From Tausonia pullulans (Eukaryota; Basidiomycota; Tremellomycetes; Cystofilobasidiales; Mrakiaceae): a stretch of DNA of 64,000 bases. The notes under the pieces were generated by a model that saw nothing but the letters and a program-made list of their open reading frames with translations, was not told where the DNA came from and ran no database searches. The position numbers and the translations under genes are program-made. This document shows positions 1 to 12,014 of the stretch, in pieces (within the stretch, counting starts at the first letter, position 1; the number at the start of each line of letters is the position of its first letter). The stretch spans positions 1,240,001 through 1,304,000 of the forward strand of contig OX637627.1 of NCBI GenBank assembly GCA_951802195.1. Reading direction: 5' to 3'.

Positions 1-428
1 AGCATCTCCATCTCTCTTTCACGTGGCGGAGTGGCGACGACGGGCGCGGCAGAGAGGGACTGTGCGGCGACGTCGGGGTCGGTCGGCTCCAGGTAACCGG
101 ACGCGAGGCCGAGGTCAAGTCGGACGCCGGGCCAGAGCAGAAGACCAGCGAGAGTGGCGCTCGACGTGCATCATCCCGACCTCATCCACCCGCAATAGAC
201 AGCTCACTGTGCTGCATCTGCACCCCACCCCTCCCGCTCCCATCTCTCGCGCTCGCCTCGGCGCTTCGTCCTCGATACGCTACGAGCCAGGCTCTCCTTC
301 GCCCGCCTTCACCCTCTGTCCGCGACGGCCCGCTGCCCGCGGCCCGCTGTCTTCTCTCTCTCGCTTTCCCGCCCTCTTCCGCAACCCCGAGGCTTCCCAT
401 CGCCCGTTGCTAGACGCCTTCTTACGCC
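1..428. other. 5' flank of the acyl-CoA-binding protein gene
   Basis: No gene is recognised here. The stretch is rich in C and T on the + strand, especially from about 180 to 420, as is common for promoters and 5' leaders of this genome. An open frame crosses it, but the composition is Arg/Ser/Pro-rich as expected of chance GC-rich frames, and it has only a GTG start. Read as promoter plus 5' UTR of the gene starting at 429. Confidence 0.4.
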
Positions 429-2434
429 ATGTCCATCCGGTCGAGTAGCACCCAGGCCCGGCAGTCCCAGGCGGCCGCCGTCGTCGACCCCCTGACGGCC
501 GCGTGAGTCCGCCCTACCCTCTGGCCCCTCCTCAGCGTCGACCGGTTCAGCGCTGATCCCGTGGGTTCGTCGTCCATAGTCAGTTCGAGCGAGCCGTGTC
601 GATCGTTCAGAACTCGCTGCCGCAGTCGGGGTCAATCCAGAGGTATGTCCTTCGTCGGTCGTCGGTGGTAGTGTCGGCGTTGCGAGTGGATAGCCGAGCT
701 GATCGCCCGGCGCGTCTCTGACTCTCGGTGTCGGTCTCATCAGCTCGTTCGAGCAGCGAATCTCGATGTAGTGAGCCGAAGTCCCCTAGTTCCTCCGTTG
801 AAACAGTGTGAGATGACCAAGAGTGCCCCTTCGACAACCAACCAGCGCGCTCTTCAAGCAAGGTAAGCTGAGCTGAGCCGACCCGCGCGCATGGGGATCA
901 CTTGCTCGTCGATTTTCCCCCTGTCACTGACCACCCTGAGCCCCACCCCTCAGTGACCGTTGGAGACGTCAAAGGCGCGCGGCCAGGTCTTTTCGACATG
1001 CTTGGTCGCTCGAAATGGGTGAGCAGCAAGCGAGCGATTGGTCTTGGTCCCAAGCGTTCTTCCGTCGTTGACCCGCCTCGATCGTGTTCTTTCTCTACAG
1101 GACGCCTGGAAGAGCAAACAGGGAATTTCCAAGGAAGCGGCGATGAAGGCCTATGTTGCCACGCTGCTTCAGGTGAGATATTCACATCTCCCTCTCCCTG
1201 GTGACCGAAGAACAGTCGACTAATGCCACACTGCCCTTCCCAGATCCTCAAAAAGTACAAGGACAAACCTCAGGCTCGGACTCTCATCAAGGAGCTCAAC
1301 ATTATGGGCGCCTCGGGCGTTGGATCTAGTGAGCCGGGCTATGCCTTCCAACCCTATGCTGCTCGTGAGTCTGATCACCCACCCCCTCTTCTTTTCTCAG
1401 GCACCCTCTCCCCCTTGCGAGACCGCTCCGACACGAGCACAACCTCCTCCTCCTCCGCTTCCACTACCTCAGACGATGACGACGGCTCCGGCTCCGAAAC
1501 CTCGTCCATCATCGTCGGTGGTTCCGCCGGCGGCCCGCCTTCATCTTCGCATCACGTCGCACCATCCACTTCCTCCTATCCGCATCGACGTCAGACTCCA
1601 TCGACAGTCTCTATGACTCCCCGAGCGCCATTGTCCCTTAGCCATGAATCGAGAAGGACGACGTACTTCCCCCCACCGGACCCCTCGTTGCCTCCGCCGG
1701 ACGTGAGCCCGCACTTGGCAAATCCGAGCTTGCCGCACCTGCGGCGGATCTCCTCCGAGGACGGAGGTGGACGTGGGGGAGCTATGCCATCCTTCAGCAG
1801 CATCCGAGGGAGTGGCGCTCAGCAGCTGGAACTCGTCGGTGGCGCCCAGCAGACGATACGCCGACGCCCACAGCAACAGGTCGAATCCCCGCTCCACCAA
1901 TCTTCCTTTGTTGTCTCCAACTCTCTCCCTCTCCCCATCCCTTCCCCTCCTCCCGCACCACCTCCCCTTACTACCTCCTCTCCACCTCCAGGCCAGACAT
2001 TCGAACCTGCCCTCTCCCTCGCCCTCGAGAAGATCCAAGCCTCCCTCTCAGCTCTCCACGAACGTCTCGCCTCGCTTGAGCTCGCCCAATTCGAGCGCCA
2101 TCAGCGCGAGTCTTCCCGCTCGCTGTTCGCGTTGGTCCGGAGGCCGGCTTGGGGAGCGCTCTGGGTGTGGGTGAGGAGGTTGTTGGGGGATGCCATGTTG
2201 GTTGGCCTGGTGCTGACGGTCTGGGCGGCGCTGACGAGTGGGAGGAAGGGCGCGGGGAGGAGGAGAGCGGCGTGGGCATTCTGGACGAGCGTGGCGAGGC
2301 TGGTCATGGGGAGGAGAGCGAACGGTCGGGCGCGCGGCGCGGTTGGCCGCGAGGTGGGAACGCCGGCGTTGATGGGTGGGGGGGGGGGGAGGCGTGAGAT
2401 GAGAGGCTGGGGAGAGAAAGCTTTGACGAACTGA
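429..2434 (+). CDS. Acyl-CoA-binding domain membrane protein, Atg37/ACBD5-like
   Basis: The N-terminal 100 or so residues are an acyl-CoA-binding (ACB) domain, read across exons 429-502, 580-642, 744-767, 846-862, 954-1018 and on. Visible are FERAVSIVQNSLPQSGSIQ, FEQRISIALFKQ, VTVGDVKGARPGLFDMLGR and KWDAWKSKQGISKEAAMKAY, which match the family pattern for binding long-chain acyl-CoA. A long Ser/Pro-rich linker follows, then a short coiled coil (about 2010-2100) and one hydrophobic segment (LWVWVRRLLGDAMLVGLVL, about 2160-2235) near the C-terminus. ACB domain plus C-terminal anchor is the layout of fungal Atg37 and animal ACBD5, which sit on peroxisomes; Atg37 acts in pexophagy. Two exons are only 24 and 17 nt. 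The intron at 1329-1400 is 72 nt and open in frame, so retained and spliced forms would both encode protein. The family is secure; the peroxisomal role is inferred. Confidence 0.85.
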
Positions 2435-2603
2435 TGAAATGATCACGAAACGAGCGGTGAAAGTGGACATGGACAGGGTGGTGGTCGTCAGGCCAACACC
2501 CTGTCCCAGTAGAGCGGGCGCGCTTCTCGCCGCGTCATCACCCTCTCTCGCGTCAACTTCCCAACCAACCAACCACCACGACCCTTTCCTGTCCTCTCCC
2601 CAC

Positions 2604-5600
2604 ATGTCCAAGCGACTCAACAAACGCCAGGCCCGACTCGAAGAGGAGCAGGCCCAGCTCCGGGCCCTTCAGTCTGCGGCGGAAGAGAAGCCGGCCGCTG
2701 TCAATGACGCGGCGAGCGGCGGGGAGGAGGAGGAGCAGCAGGAGGAGGAGCAGGAGAAGGCTGCGCCTGTCAACGCCTTTGCTGCTGTGAGATCGAGGGA
2801 CCACATGCAGCGTGTAGAGGAAGGTTTGGAGCTGACTTTCTCTTGCGGCAGCTGAAAGAATGGAAGGACGGTGGCGACGACGACGACGACGACGAGGAAG
2901 ACGCCGATGCAGACGACGTCCCAGACACGCCCAAGAAGGTCAGTCGAGGTGTGTCTACTCACTTGACGGGTAGCCTCTTCTGATCACTCGCCTACACAGA
3001 AGAACAGTAACAAGAAGAAGAAGAAAAAGAAGAAGGCACTCCCGACCGATCTCGACAACGGCAGCACGGGTCCTCAGTCGAGCTCGACGTCGACACCGGG
3101 TGGCGGAGGACGCCCCGGAGGAAAGGCCGGCAAGAGCGGGAAGAAGGAGATGACCATGGACGAGGTCGATCTAGCCCTGCAGGAGATGAAGAAGATGTGC
3201 GTCTACTCTTGTCATTTAAGTGGTCCAGACGCGTTGCTGACGACGATGGCAACACGCCCAACTCAGGTTCCCCGACCTTGCCCACCCTTCGTCTTCGGCC
3301 GCCTTGACGCCCTCTCAGACGGCTGAGTCGTCTTCGACGCTGTCTGCAGCATTCGCTCTTCGCAACCTACTCGCGGTGGAGACCAAGAACCTCGATGCTG
3401 AGGCGGAACTCCGCAAGTTCTTTGGTTCGCGTGTCGTGCGTCGTCGTTCCTCACCTTTTCCGCCCCAGGTAATCACGTAGGGAGACTAGAGCTAACAAAG
3501 ACAGTCCCGCCCTCTTAGGTTGCCTCCGCCACGCTCTCCTCGTCCAACAAACGGCAAGGCAACCTCCTCAAGACGAACCTTGCCAAGCCCCGCCCCCACT
3601 GGCCGCCACCCAACTCATTCCTCGGGCTCGGTATGCGCGAGCTCACCGAGCAAGAGGTCGCCGACAAGCGGGCGAGGATGGGCCGTCTGGGCGTCAAAGC
3701 CGGACCTGGCGCAGGAGAGAGGTACTGGACGTTTGAGCACGGCGGGGCGTATAGGGAGGCTCAAAGGCAGTTCTTGGGCGCCATTAGTAGCCATGGTGAG
3801 TCGAGAGATCGCTCTCAGTTAAGATTTTTACGAGACTGATCACCTCGAATTCCAGATCCCAACCAGCTCTTTGCGCTTCTGCAAGTCTTCCCCTACCACA
3901 CGGATACGATCCTCCAGAGTGCGTTGACGCGGCCGTCGTTGCCGCCCTTTCATAAGCTGATGACCTTATCCAGTGGGCGAGGTCTACCGACAGCAGTCAG
4001 ACCTCAGCCAGGCGTCCGAATACATTGACCGGGCTCTCTTCGCCTTCGAGCGCGCCTTCGCTCCGGGCTTTAACATCACCTCGGGCAACGCGAGGCTCGA
4101 TTTCGACCGCGTTGAGAACCGCGGGTTCTACCTCGCTCTCATCAGAAATCTCCAGTGCGTATCACGCCTCTGAGGAAACGAGTGCTTGTGGCTGACCGCC
4201 TTCACTGCCAGGTTCCTTGGACGTCGCGGCTGCTGGACGACGAGTTTCACCTTTGCCAAACTCCTACTCGAGATGGACCCTCACAGCGATGTTTGTCCGC
4301 TTCTCTGCTTGGAGGTCCACCCTCATTGCCCCCCCCCCCCCCCCCCCCCCCCTCACCCCCCCGGAAGACTGACCTACTTATGTCCTTGCAGCCTCAAGGC
4401 GCCCTCCTGTGGCTTGACTTCCTCGCCGTCAAGTCCGGTAACTCAGCTTGGCTGCTCTCTCTCCTTTCAACCTGGGATGCTGCCATCACTGAACTCGGAT
4501 GGAAGGAGGCCTCCGCGGGCGAGCGTGAGCGCATTGCGCTTTGGGCGCTGCCGGGTCTTGGGTGGGCTAAGGCGCTCGCGCTGAGGGCGGAGGAGAACGC
4601 GCGAAAGGACAAGGAACATGAGGCGAGCAACAAGGCTCTCCGAGAGGCGGTCCTCACTTTCCCCTGGGTTCTGCCGTTGCTCGCGGACAAGGGTAGGTAG
4701 AAGCAAAGCTAGAGCGCTATGTTCTGCGATCCTGACGCATCCGTACCCTTTCGCAGTCGGCTTCTCACTCTCCACGGATGCCCGCGCTCACCCGCTCCTT
4801 CAGCTCCAGCTTGGCTACGAGTCCGGCCCACTTTCGACTATGCACCTCCTCTCCCACATTTACGTCCAGCGTTCTCAGGCGCTGTGGAAGGAAGCCGCGA
4901 CGCTCTCATGGCTCCAGAGCCAGCTGCCGTCGATCCTCCCGGACCTGCTTACCCAGGACGGACCCTCGTCTTACGCCCCAAGGGAGAAGGTCCTCCAACA
5001 CTTCAAGGAGGGCACCCCGGAGAGCATCGCTCGCCATGTCATGGTTTCGGAGGACAATTCAACGTTGCTGGGCTTCCTTGACCGAAGAATCACGGGACAG
5101 TGAGTAGGATTGACACGATTTCCTAGTTTTCTAAAACTTTGAGCGAAGCGCTGACTCAAAGGTTCTCTCACAGGATGGGCATGAGCTTTGACCCGTTGCC
5201 GCCGAGCCGGTCGGTCTCGATGTACGACGTGAGTGCCTATATATTTACTTAATTGTGCTATCCGAGTCACCAGTTCTGACACTCCGCGCATCAGAACAAC
5301 TACTTCATGGGCCTCTCCAGCCGGCGGAGGACGAACAGGAACGAACGCCGCCGCGGCTCGGATGAGGAGGACGACAATGAAGAGGCCGGCTTCCTCCAGG
5401 CGATTGTCAACTCGCTCATGCAGTGGGGTGGTGGCGGCGCCGAGATGGGTGCTGGAGCAGTGCCTGGCAATGACGAGCAAGGTGTCCTGGCTGCGTTGGG
5501 CAGACGACTTCGGGAGGCGTTCGGCGCTGGAGGTGACGCCACGGACGAAGATAGGGACATGATGATGGCCCAGGTAAATTGAACTCGAAAGAACGAGCTT

Positions 5601-5799
5601 TTGTCTCGAAAGGGAAGAGTCGACTGACCTTCCCTCCGCCGCAAATCTCTAGGTTCTCGCTCTGGCCGAGCAGACCCGCGACGGCGGAAGAATTCCGGGC
5701 GCGCTCCCAGGTCAGGATGGTACTGGGTTAGATGGGGAAGAGGACGAGGTCTGGGAGGATGACGAGGACGCTGCTGAGGGCGAAGACCGGCACGATTGA
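2604..5799 (+). CDS. RQC1: Rqc1/TCF25 family, ribosome quality control subunit
   Basis: The protein starts MSKRLNKRQARLEEEQAQL, continues with an acidic Asp/Glu stretch and a poly-Lys patch (about 3000-3035), then the conserved TCF25 core. Recognisable core pieces are DPNQLFALLQVFPYHTDTIL, GEVYRQQSDLSQASEYIDRA and LFAFERAFAPGFNITSGNAR, followed downstream by QGALLWLDFLAVKSGNSAW. The C-terminus is acidic and ends before the TGA at 5797. In yeast, Rqc1 belongs to the complex that ubiquitinates and extracts nascent chains from stalled 60S subunits; TCF25 is the animal homologue. The start at 2604 gives the basic N-terminus typical of the family. About ten short introns are needed; one holds a 24-nt poly-C run. 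Family assignment is strong; function is from homology. Confidence 0.9.
4329..4352 (+). repeat. 24-nt poly-C tract in an RQC1 intron
   Basis: An uninterrupted run of 24 C lies in an intron between the exon ending near 4280 and the exon starting after the CAG near 4392. It probably serves as, or has expanded from, the pyrimidine tract before the 3' splice site. Run length may be misjudged by sequencing. Confidence 0.9.
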
Positions 5800-7309
5800 T
5801 GATGAGCGACTCGTTCCAATGCTGTGGTTTGCCTCGAACATTGACAAGCTACCTTCATCCCTTTCGTTCACAAAGGTCACTTATGTGCACAGGCGGTGAC
5901 GATCTCATCCGCCGTTGAAGGCGGCCTCTTGTCTCCGTCAAAGGAGAGGTCTTCCGATACTTCGGTACGAACTTGGATCCCTCGCTCTGAAGGTTGTCAA
6001 GTCCGACGACGTCGTCTTCCCTCCTGCTTAGGCTGCTGTTCAACCTAAGCAGGATCAATCTCCATCAACCGACGCTCATGCACTCTTCGCGTACATCTAT
6101 TCTCATGCCTAACATCCCCGCCGGGACGAGCCAGCCCGGCTGGCTGCACTACCTCACCGCCTTCGCGCTTCTCATCGCAATCTGCGTCACAACCCACCGC
6201 TAAGGACCCTTCAGAATTGAGTGCTTCTTCAATCTTGAGGACATGCTTTCCAATGTCGCGACCTCCATCGCCTACGTACAAGCCGGCCAGCGCATCGGCA
6301 CGCTTGCGTGATCTGAGGTGCGAGGGTAAGGACAAGCCCCTGGCTGATTCTTCTGGTCCCCCACCCACCAATACTATAGCATTCGGCGGACGCGTGGGTA
6401 ATCTGGTCCGGAACCCTATCCATCCGGACGGAAGAGTTTTCAGCATTGACCGTCAATTCCAGAGGGTATCGGCCGTCAATGGACGTCCACATGATGGATG
6501 TACTGAAGATACCTCTGTCAATCGTAGATCCGGCCGACAGTCTTTCCTCGCCGACCTCGATTAAAACGTCATGATTATTTTCTTGCCCAGGAATCTCGAC
6601 CCAATGCGCTCGGTGCTCTATCGCACAGGTTCATCGACCACCTCTTTGTGAGCCGTCGTCCGTGTGTGCCCGTCGTGATAGATGAACGTACCCTCTACGT
6701 CTGCACCAGGCCGCTGCCCTCTCGGTTTGGCTTCCTGGCGTCCATCTTCGTTCACCGGCTGGGTCAACTTTCGACTAGAAAGCCGGCGAGCTGGCTCGGA
6801 GACGCTGATTCATTATTTCACCAGCCTTCCCCTTCCCCACCATCCTCTGCATCATCCCTTCCTTAGTCTCCTTCGTCATGGTCACTCTTGGTTATTATTT
6901 CTTTGGCCACTCCCAAACGACCGTTTCGGACAACAACAAACGGGCGACGAAAACTTCGTATGACATGAGCATCCGACTTAGGCTTATAGCCTTCATCATC
7001 CTCGCGAGTCTGCTTTCTTGCCACAAAGTTTCACACCAGGCGTCTGCTATGCTTATTTGATCCCACTTATTTGCAGTCATTGCGAGTATGCTCACGTTCT
7101 GCGCCATCAGCTCTAAGCGCGAGAGGACCCCGAACAGCGCGTATGCCTGAGGGTAGACTTAACAGGTTCACGCTATGGCTGCTAATCAGATGTGTCACTG
7201 AATCCACTGCTGGTCTGGAATACGCGAGGTCCTGTCGTCAAGTGAGCGAGCGAGCGCTCTCCGCCGAAAGAAAAACAGGCGCGGTTGGGGGGGGGGGGGG
7301 GGGGGGCAA
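5800..7309. other. Gene-poor gap between RQC1 and haspin
   Basis: About 1.5 kb with no gene I can support. Base composition is more even than in neighbouring genes. Short protein-like fragments occur on the + strand in different frames, for example EDMLSNVATSIAYVQAGQRI near 6240 and NTIAFGGRVGNLVRNP near 6370, separated by stops. They could be a very old gene relic or chance. The right end carries a 20-nt G run just before the haspin start. Confidence 0.4.
7287..7306 (+). repeat. 20-nt poly-G tract in the haspin 5' leader
   Basis: Twenty consecutive G residues end three bases before the proposed haspin ATG at 7310. On the transcript this would be a G-run that can form quadruplexes, placed directly in front of the start codon. 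Exact length is uncertain because homopolymers are error-prone. Confidence 0.85.
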
Positions 7310-9909
7310 ATGACGCGCCCAACCTCTCCCTCCTTCAACCATCAACAAGCCAACTTCCACACTCCCAAACCTCGCCTGAAGGCCGCCCGCCCGTGCCCCA
7401 TGTCCACCTGGCACAGCAACGTCAGTCTAATGCGAGATATAATGGCTAAGATCCAAGTCTGACTTTTGGTTGCTTCAACGTGCATCGGCCCACCATAGAC
7501 AAAGACAGTTCGGACCTACGGCAAACAGCGTAATGTCCGTCAGTTGCCATCTACGAGGGGTCCAATGAAGAGAGATAACTGATTATCCGCCTGACCATGC
7601 TCCCTGTTTAGCGAGTAGTCAAGGTCCTCATCGACCTCACCGACTCGTCCGCCTCGACCCAGGCGTCGACTCCCGGGCTTGGCTCCTCCTCCTCCTCTTC
7701 GCTCGTCGAGCCGAACTCGCCTAATAGACGTGCCCCGCTCTCCCGGATCACGCCGCCCAAGGCTGTTCTCCAGGACAAGAATGGACGGCCTGGCCCGGAT
7801 GAGAAGAGAAAGGGCGAGGAAGACAAGTGTGGTCTCAAGAAACAGCCCCTCTCCACATCATCCACCAAGGCCAAGACGCTTGACTCCAAGGCTCAATCTG
7901 TTTCGCGGGCCAGCATTCGGGAAAAGAGTTCCAAGCGACCATCAACCCGGCCTACCTGGGCGTTGCGGGGCTCAAAGGAGGACGCGGTCCCGCCGTCGGA
8001 TGAGGTGGCGGAGACGCATTCCTCAACATCGCCCAGCGACGCGTCGCGTCTCGCCCCCGTTCCTGCTCCCACCACCATTTCGCTCTCGTCCGGTGCCGGA
8101 ATCAAGAAGACTGTCACTCGGTCCTCGCGCTTAGCCAACGCCAAGGGGTCCGCCTCCTCGTCTACTAGGCGTGGGACGAAGCAGAGGACGCCGTCGGTCT
8201 CCTCGGACTCTGAGTCGGATATTCAGTCGGCGATCTTTGTTGCTCCAGCGTCCACCACGCGTGTCAAGCGCTGTGCCTCGACACAACCCTCGAAAGAGGA
8301 AACAGAGGTGGAGAAGGACGAGGATGAACAAGCTCTTCCTGATGCACTTAGTGCACTTTCCCTCTCGGCTTCATCAACAATCACCCCGCTAGGACGGCTC
8401 CTTGAAGCCTGTGGTCAGGATACACCTCTCGACTTCTCCGACCTCCTCGCCAACCGGACTTTCTTCCCGCCTAGCGTCAAAACCCGACCCACGACGCGCA
8501 AGATTGGCGAGGCGACATATTCAGAGGTCTTTGCGGTCGACGCTGGCAAGAGCGGTCAGGTTGTGATGAAGATCATCCCTCTACTGAGCGACGAGGAAGC
8601 TCTGAGAACGGGAAAGACGGTGGAAGAGCGAAGCGAGAACGGCGAGAGTGAGAGTGAGTCGGCGCCAACACTCAGCGACCCGAGAGACGTCGCCCGAGAG
8701 GTCGAGCTCGGTCGGATTGTCGGTAGTCTCGATGGTTTCTGCACGCTCCATGGGTACGTCGAAAGCCTCTCCGGACATGGAGTGACTGCAGGTTGCCTAA
8801 TCCATTTCTCACCGCCGCTACAGCGCACACGTCGTCAAGGGTGTCTATCCCAAGGAGCTCCTCTCCAATTGGGATGCCTTTGCTGCCGAGAATCCGACCA
8901 AGACGGAGAACGTCCGGCCTTGTCAGTTCATGCGCCGGTCCTTCACCTTTCGTCCTTGCGCTGACGTCCTGCCTCATGTCATAGCTGTCTTTGACGCTGG
9001 CCAACGGTTCGCCATCCTCTTGCTCGCGCACGGCGGAGTTGACCTCGATTCTTTCACGCTGGGGGCAATCTCGTCTTCTGCCGGTCCCTGGTCTCAGTGT
9101 GCGGGAATCTTCTGGTCCGTGGCACTCTCTCTCGCGAGAGCAGAGGAGACTGTCCGGTTCGAAGTGAGTCATATCCTCAGCCGGCCCTCTCCACCGTGAA
9201 CCTAGCTCTGAACGAGCTTCCTTTCAGCACCGCGATCTTCATCTTGGCCAAATTCTCGTTCGACCCAGTTTGACACCCAAACTGCCCGCTTCGAAGTTGG
9301 CTACCGGACCCTTCGATACGACTTCTGGACTAGAGACAACCATCATCGACTTTGGACTCTCGCGTGTAGATGCGCCGGGGTCATCCACGAACTCGTGGTG
9401 GACCCCCTTCGAGGCGGAAGTCTTTGAGGGAAAGGGTGCGTTCACTCTCTGTCCTACCTCCTCCTTCAATCCCTGACGCACCTCAATCGAATCATTCTTT
9501 AGGCCGGCAGTGGGATGTTTACCGCTCGATGCGGACTCATCTCGGCGCCGACTGGCCGGGTTTCCACCCCTTCACCAATGTCCTCTGGCTTCGGTACCTT
9601 CTCCAGACGCTCTCTGCCCCCCTGGCGACCCCGCTCCCGCCGAGACGCGCGCGGACACGGCTCAGCGTCGGAGGAGGCTTTAAACCTGTCGCCTCGGCGG
9701 GAGGGAGCAGCACTGCGGCGGCGGAGACGAGAGAGCGAGCGGCATGCGAGTGCATGAAGAGCGTGAAGAAGGAGCTGGACAGGATAGTCAGGGAGAGCAT
9801 GCCTGCACGGGACGGGCAGGAAGTTTGGGACGAGGAGGACGAGGAGGACGAGGAGGCGTCGGCCCGATCCGTGGTAGATTGGGGCAGGGAGAGAGGGTGG
9901 TGCTCATGA
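7310..9909 (+). CDS. Haspin-like histone H3 kinase
   Basis: Haspin phosphorylates histone H3 Thr3 at mitotic centromeres. The C-terminal kinase half shows a glycine-rich loop (KIGEATYSEVF, about 8500-8535), the ATP lysine in VVMKIIPL (about 8560), the catalytic loop HRDLHLGQILV (about 9229-9260), the metal motif IIDFGLSR (about 9345-9365) and a helical tail with LDRIVRESMP. The long N-terminus is Ser-rich and basic. With the start at 7310, exon 7310-7420 joins a 31-nt exon (7499-7529) encoding KTVRTYGKQ, which resembles the RTYG motif at the N-terminus of human haspin. The junction after that exon has two nearly equivalent solutions (resume at 7612 or 7619). Oddities: Gln where human haspin has Asn in the catalytic loop, and a poly-G run just before the start. 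Family call is firm; start and first two introns are inferred. Confidence 0.85.
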
Positions 9910-10327
9910 GCGGACGACATGCATCAGGTCTATTCTCGGCAGTTTTTATTCCTCTTTCTTATCCATGCATCAAGACTTCGACCTATTGTGGGCTCCGGCG
10001 AGTTGAAGACAGCGACCGCGATGCATGATGAAGCAGACGGGGAGAAGACCGAGAGGCCGCGCCGCATCGCGCCTCATCGTTACAGTGGCTCGACGCGAAG
10101 AGCCAGAGCCGGCGCTCTCCTCTCTTCCTCGACCATCACCCCCAGTCACTCCCACTCTCTGCCAGTCAGCTCTCTCGGTCCAGGCCATATCTCTCTTTGG
10201 ATTTCACTTCCCCACGAAAACACACCCTCGCCCTTCCTTACCAACAGCGCTCACCCGCTCTCCCCATCTCAGCCCGCCGTCTTCCCTCGCCCCAAGCAAA
10301 GCCCCCACCCGCCCGTCGCCATACATC
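9910..10327. promoter_or_regulatory. Haspin 3' end and twinfilin promoter/5' leader
   Basis: About 420 bp between two genes on the same strand. From about 10,115 to 10,320 the + strand is strongly pyrimidine-rich with many TCC/CTC repeats, the usual look of promoters in this window. No ORF with support. Confidence 0.4.
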
Positions 10328-12014
10328 ATGGGTGTCCAGCAGTCCCTTCTCGACGCTTTCGCGTCCGCCAACGTTTCCTCCGCGTCCGGCACTCGGTTCC
10401 TCAAGGTCACCATCGAGAATGAGCAGGCCGTCCTCGCGCTCTCGGTCCCCTCGCGCGGATCCGCCGACGCCGACTTTGCGCTCGTTGAGGAGAAGGCCGA
10501 GCTCAAGACAAACGAGGCGGCTTACATCATCTTCAAGCTCGATGGATCCGGCGGCTGGTGTTTTATTACCTTTGTCAGTCTCGCCGTCGAGGCGGCTCGC
10601 TCCCGCGCGACCGCCGAGCGCTCTGACCCTCGAGCGTCGCCTGCCTCCTGCCTCCTCTCATTCTAGGTCCCCGACAACGCCAAGGTCCGGGAGAAGATGC
10701 TCTACTCGTCGTCCAAGGGTCGTCTGATGAAGGCCCTCGGAGACCAGAATTTTGTAAGACCCGTTGCTTTCAAATGCCCGACTTGACGAGGGACACGCGT
10801 CATCCGACGTGGCCATCGTCTTGCTCGCGCATCTCCTCAGCCCTGACACTCTCATCGGCCGTTCATCCTTAGACCGACACCATCCACGCGACAACCCTCT
10901 CCGAGCTGAGCCCGCACGGATACGCTGCCCATCTTGCAGCGAACCGGGCACCGGCGCCTCTCACTGAGCGCGAGCGCGCCCTCCAGGAGGTGCGCGCCGC
11001 CGAGCAGGAGGCTGCGAAGGAGGCCGGCCTCGCGATGGAAGGCACAAGGGCTCGGGGTGGACCGATGGGAGCCATGGCTGGCGTTGGGAGTGGACTTGAA
11101 TGGGGAGAGGGCGTCGAGGCGGCGCTCAAGGGGCTTGCTTCGCCGACTGCCGCGAACGGCGAGGGCAAGTTCGTTGGCCTGGTGAGTCTCTGGACCAGCG
11201 GCTGTCGTGTTTGCATCATTGCAGTCATTCATGGGACATGCTGGCGTTGGAACAGACTCTCGACCCGAAGAAGGTCACCAACCTCGTCCTTGCAATGTCC
11301 TCAACTACCACCCTCGCCAACCTCCACACGCTCCTTCCCGCTGCCTCGCCGCAGTACACCTTCTTTTCCTTCAGTCCGTCATCAGCCGGGGCGGACACGG
11401 CTCCCTTAGTCATCTTCATCTACACGTGAGTTCGCCAGCGAGGCAGCCCCCCTTGCTGTACTTCGTTTGAGATTGACCCATTGATCGTTCTCAGTTGCCC
11501 GCCAAAGTCGCCCATCAAGTCGCGGATGATCTACTCGAGCTCCGTCTCGAGCCTCATCAGCCGCGTGAAGGACCAACTGGGCATCTCGATTGCGAAGAAG
11601 GTTAGCGTGACACTCTTCTCTACCCTTTCCTCGTCCGCTGGCTGAACCTTTCTCCCTTCTCCAATTCAGTTCGAGACGTCCGAGCCCGGCACGCTCACCT
11701 CGTCCGAAATTCTCTCGGAGCTGGGCTCCCTCGCCACCTCATCCGGCCCTCGCCAGCCCGTGCGCGCGAACACGCTCGCCCCGACCGGTTCCTCCCCGAT
11801 ATCCGAGACGCCCGTCCGGGCCAATTCGAACCCTTCCACGCCAGGGGCGTCCACTCCCACGTCAAGTTCAGCTCCGCTTGACATGCCCGATGAGGGCAAG
11901 CCGTCGACTGGATTCGCGAAGCCGAGGGGTCCGCCGAGGCGTGCGGCGCTTGGTGGGAGGGTTGCGGCTGCCTCGAGGGCATATGAGGCTAGCCAGGGTA
12001 TTTCGCGAGACTAG
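10328..12014 (+). CDS. TWF1: Twinfilin, actin-monomer-binding protein
   Basis: Twinfilin binds ADP-actin monomers and filament ends through two ADF/cofilin-homology (ADF-H) domains and regulates cortical actin. The first domain runs from MGVQQSLLDAFASANVS through KVTIENEQAVLALSVPSRG, YIIFKLDGSGGWCFITFVPD, KVREKMLYSSSKGRLMKALG and TLSELS. A linker with RALQEVRAAEQEAAKEAG leads to the second domain, with TPAS-free but clear ADF-H pieces ASPQYTFFSFSP, PLVIFIYTCPPKSPIKSRMI and RVKDQLGISIAKKFE. The tail is Ser/Pro/Thr-rich and ends PRRAALGGRV...GISRD, a basic tail as in other twinfilins. First exon is 10328-10573. Order of domains and lengths fit the family. Confidence 0.9.

Noticed and set aside
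5994-6203. 69-codon frame with a hydrophobic end
   Set aside because: Looks like a tiny membrane protein, but has no ribosome context, no splice partners and no known relative.
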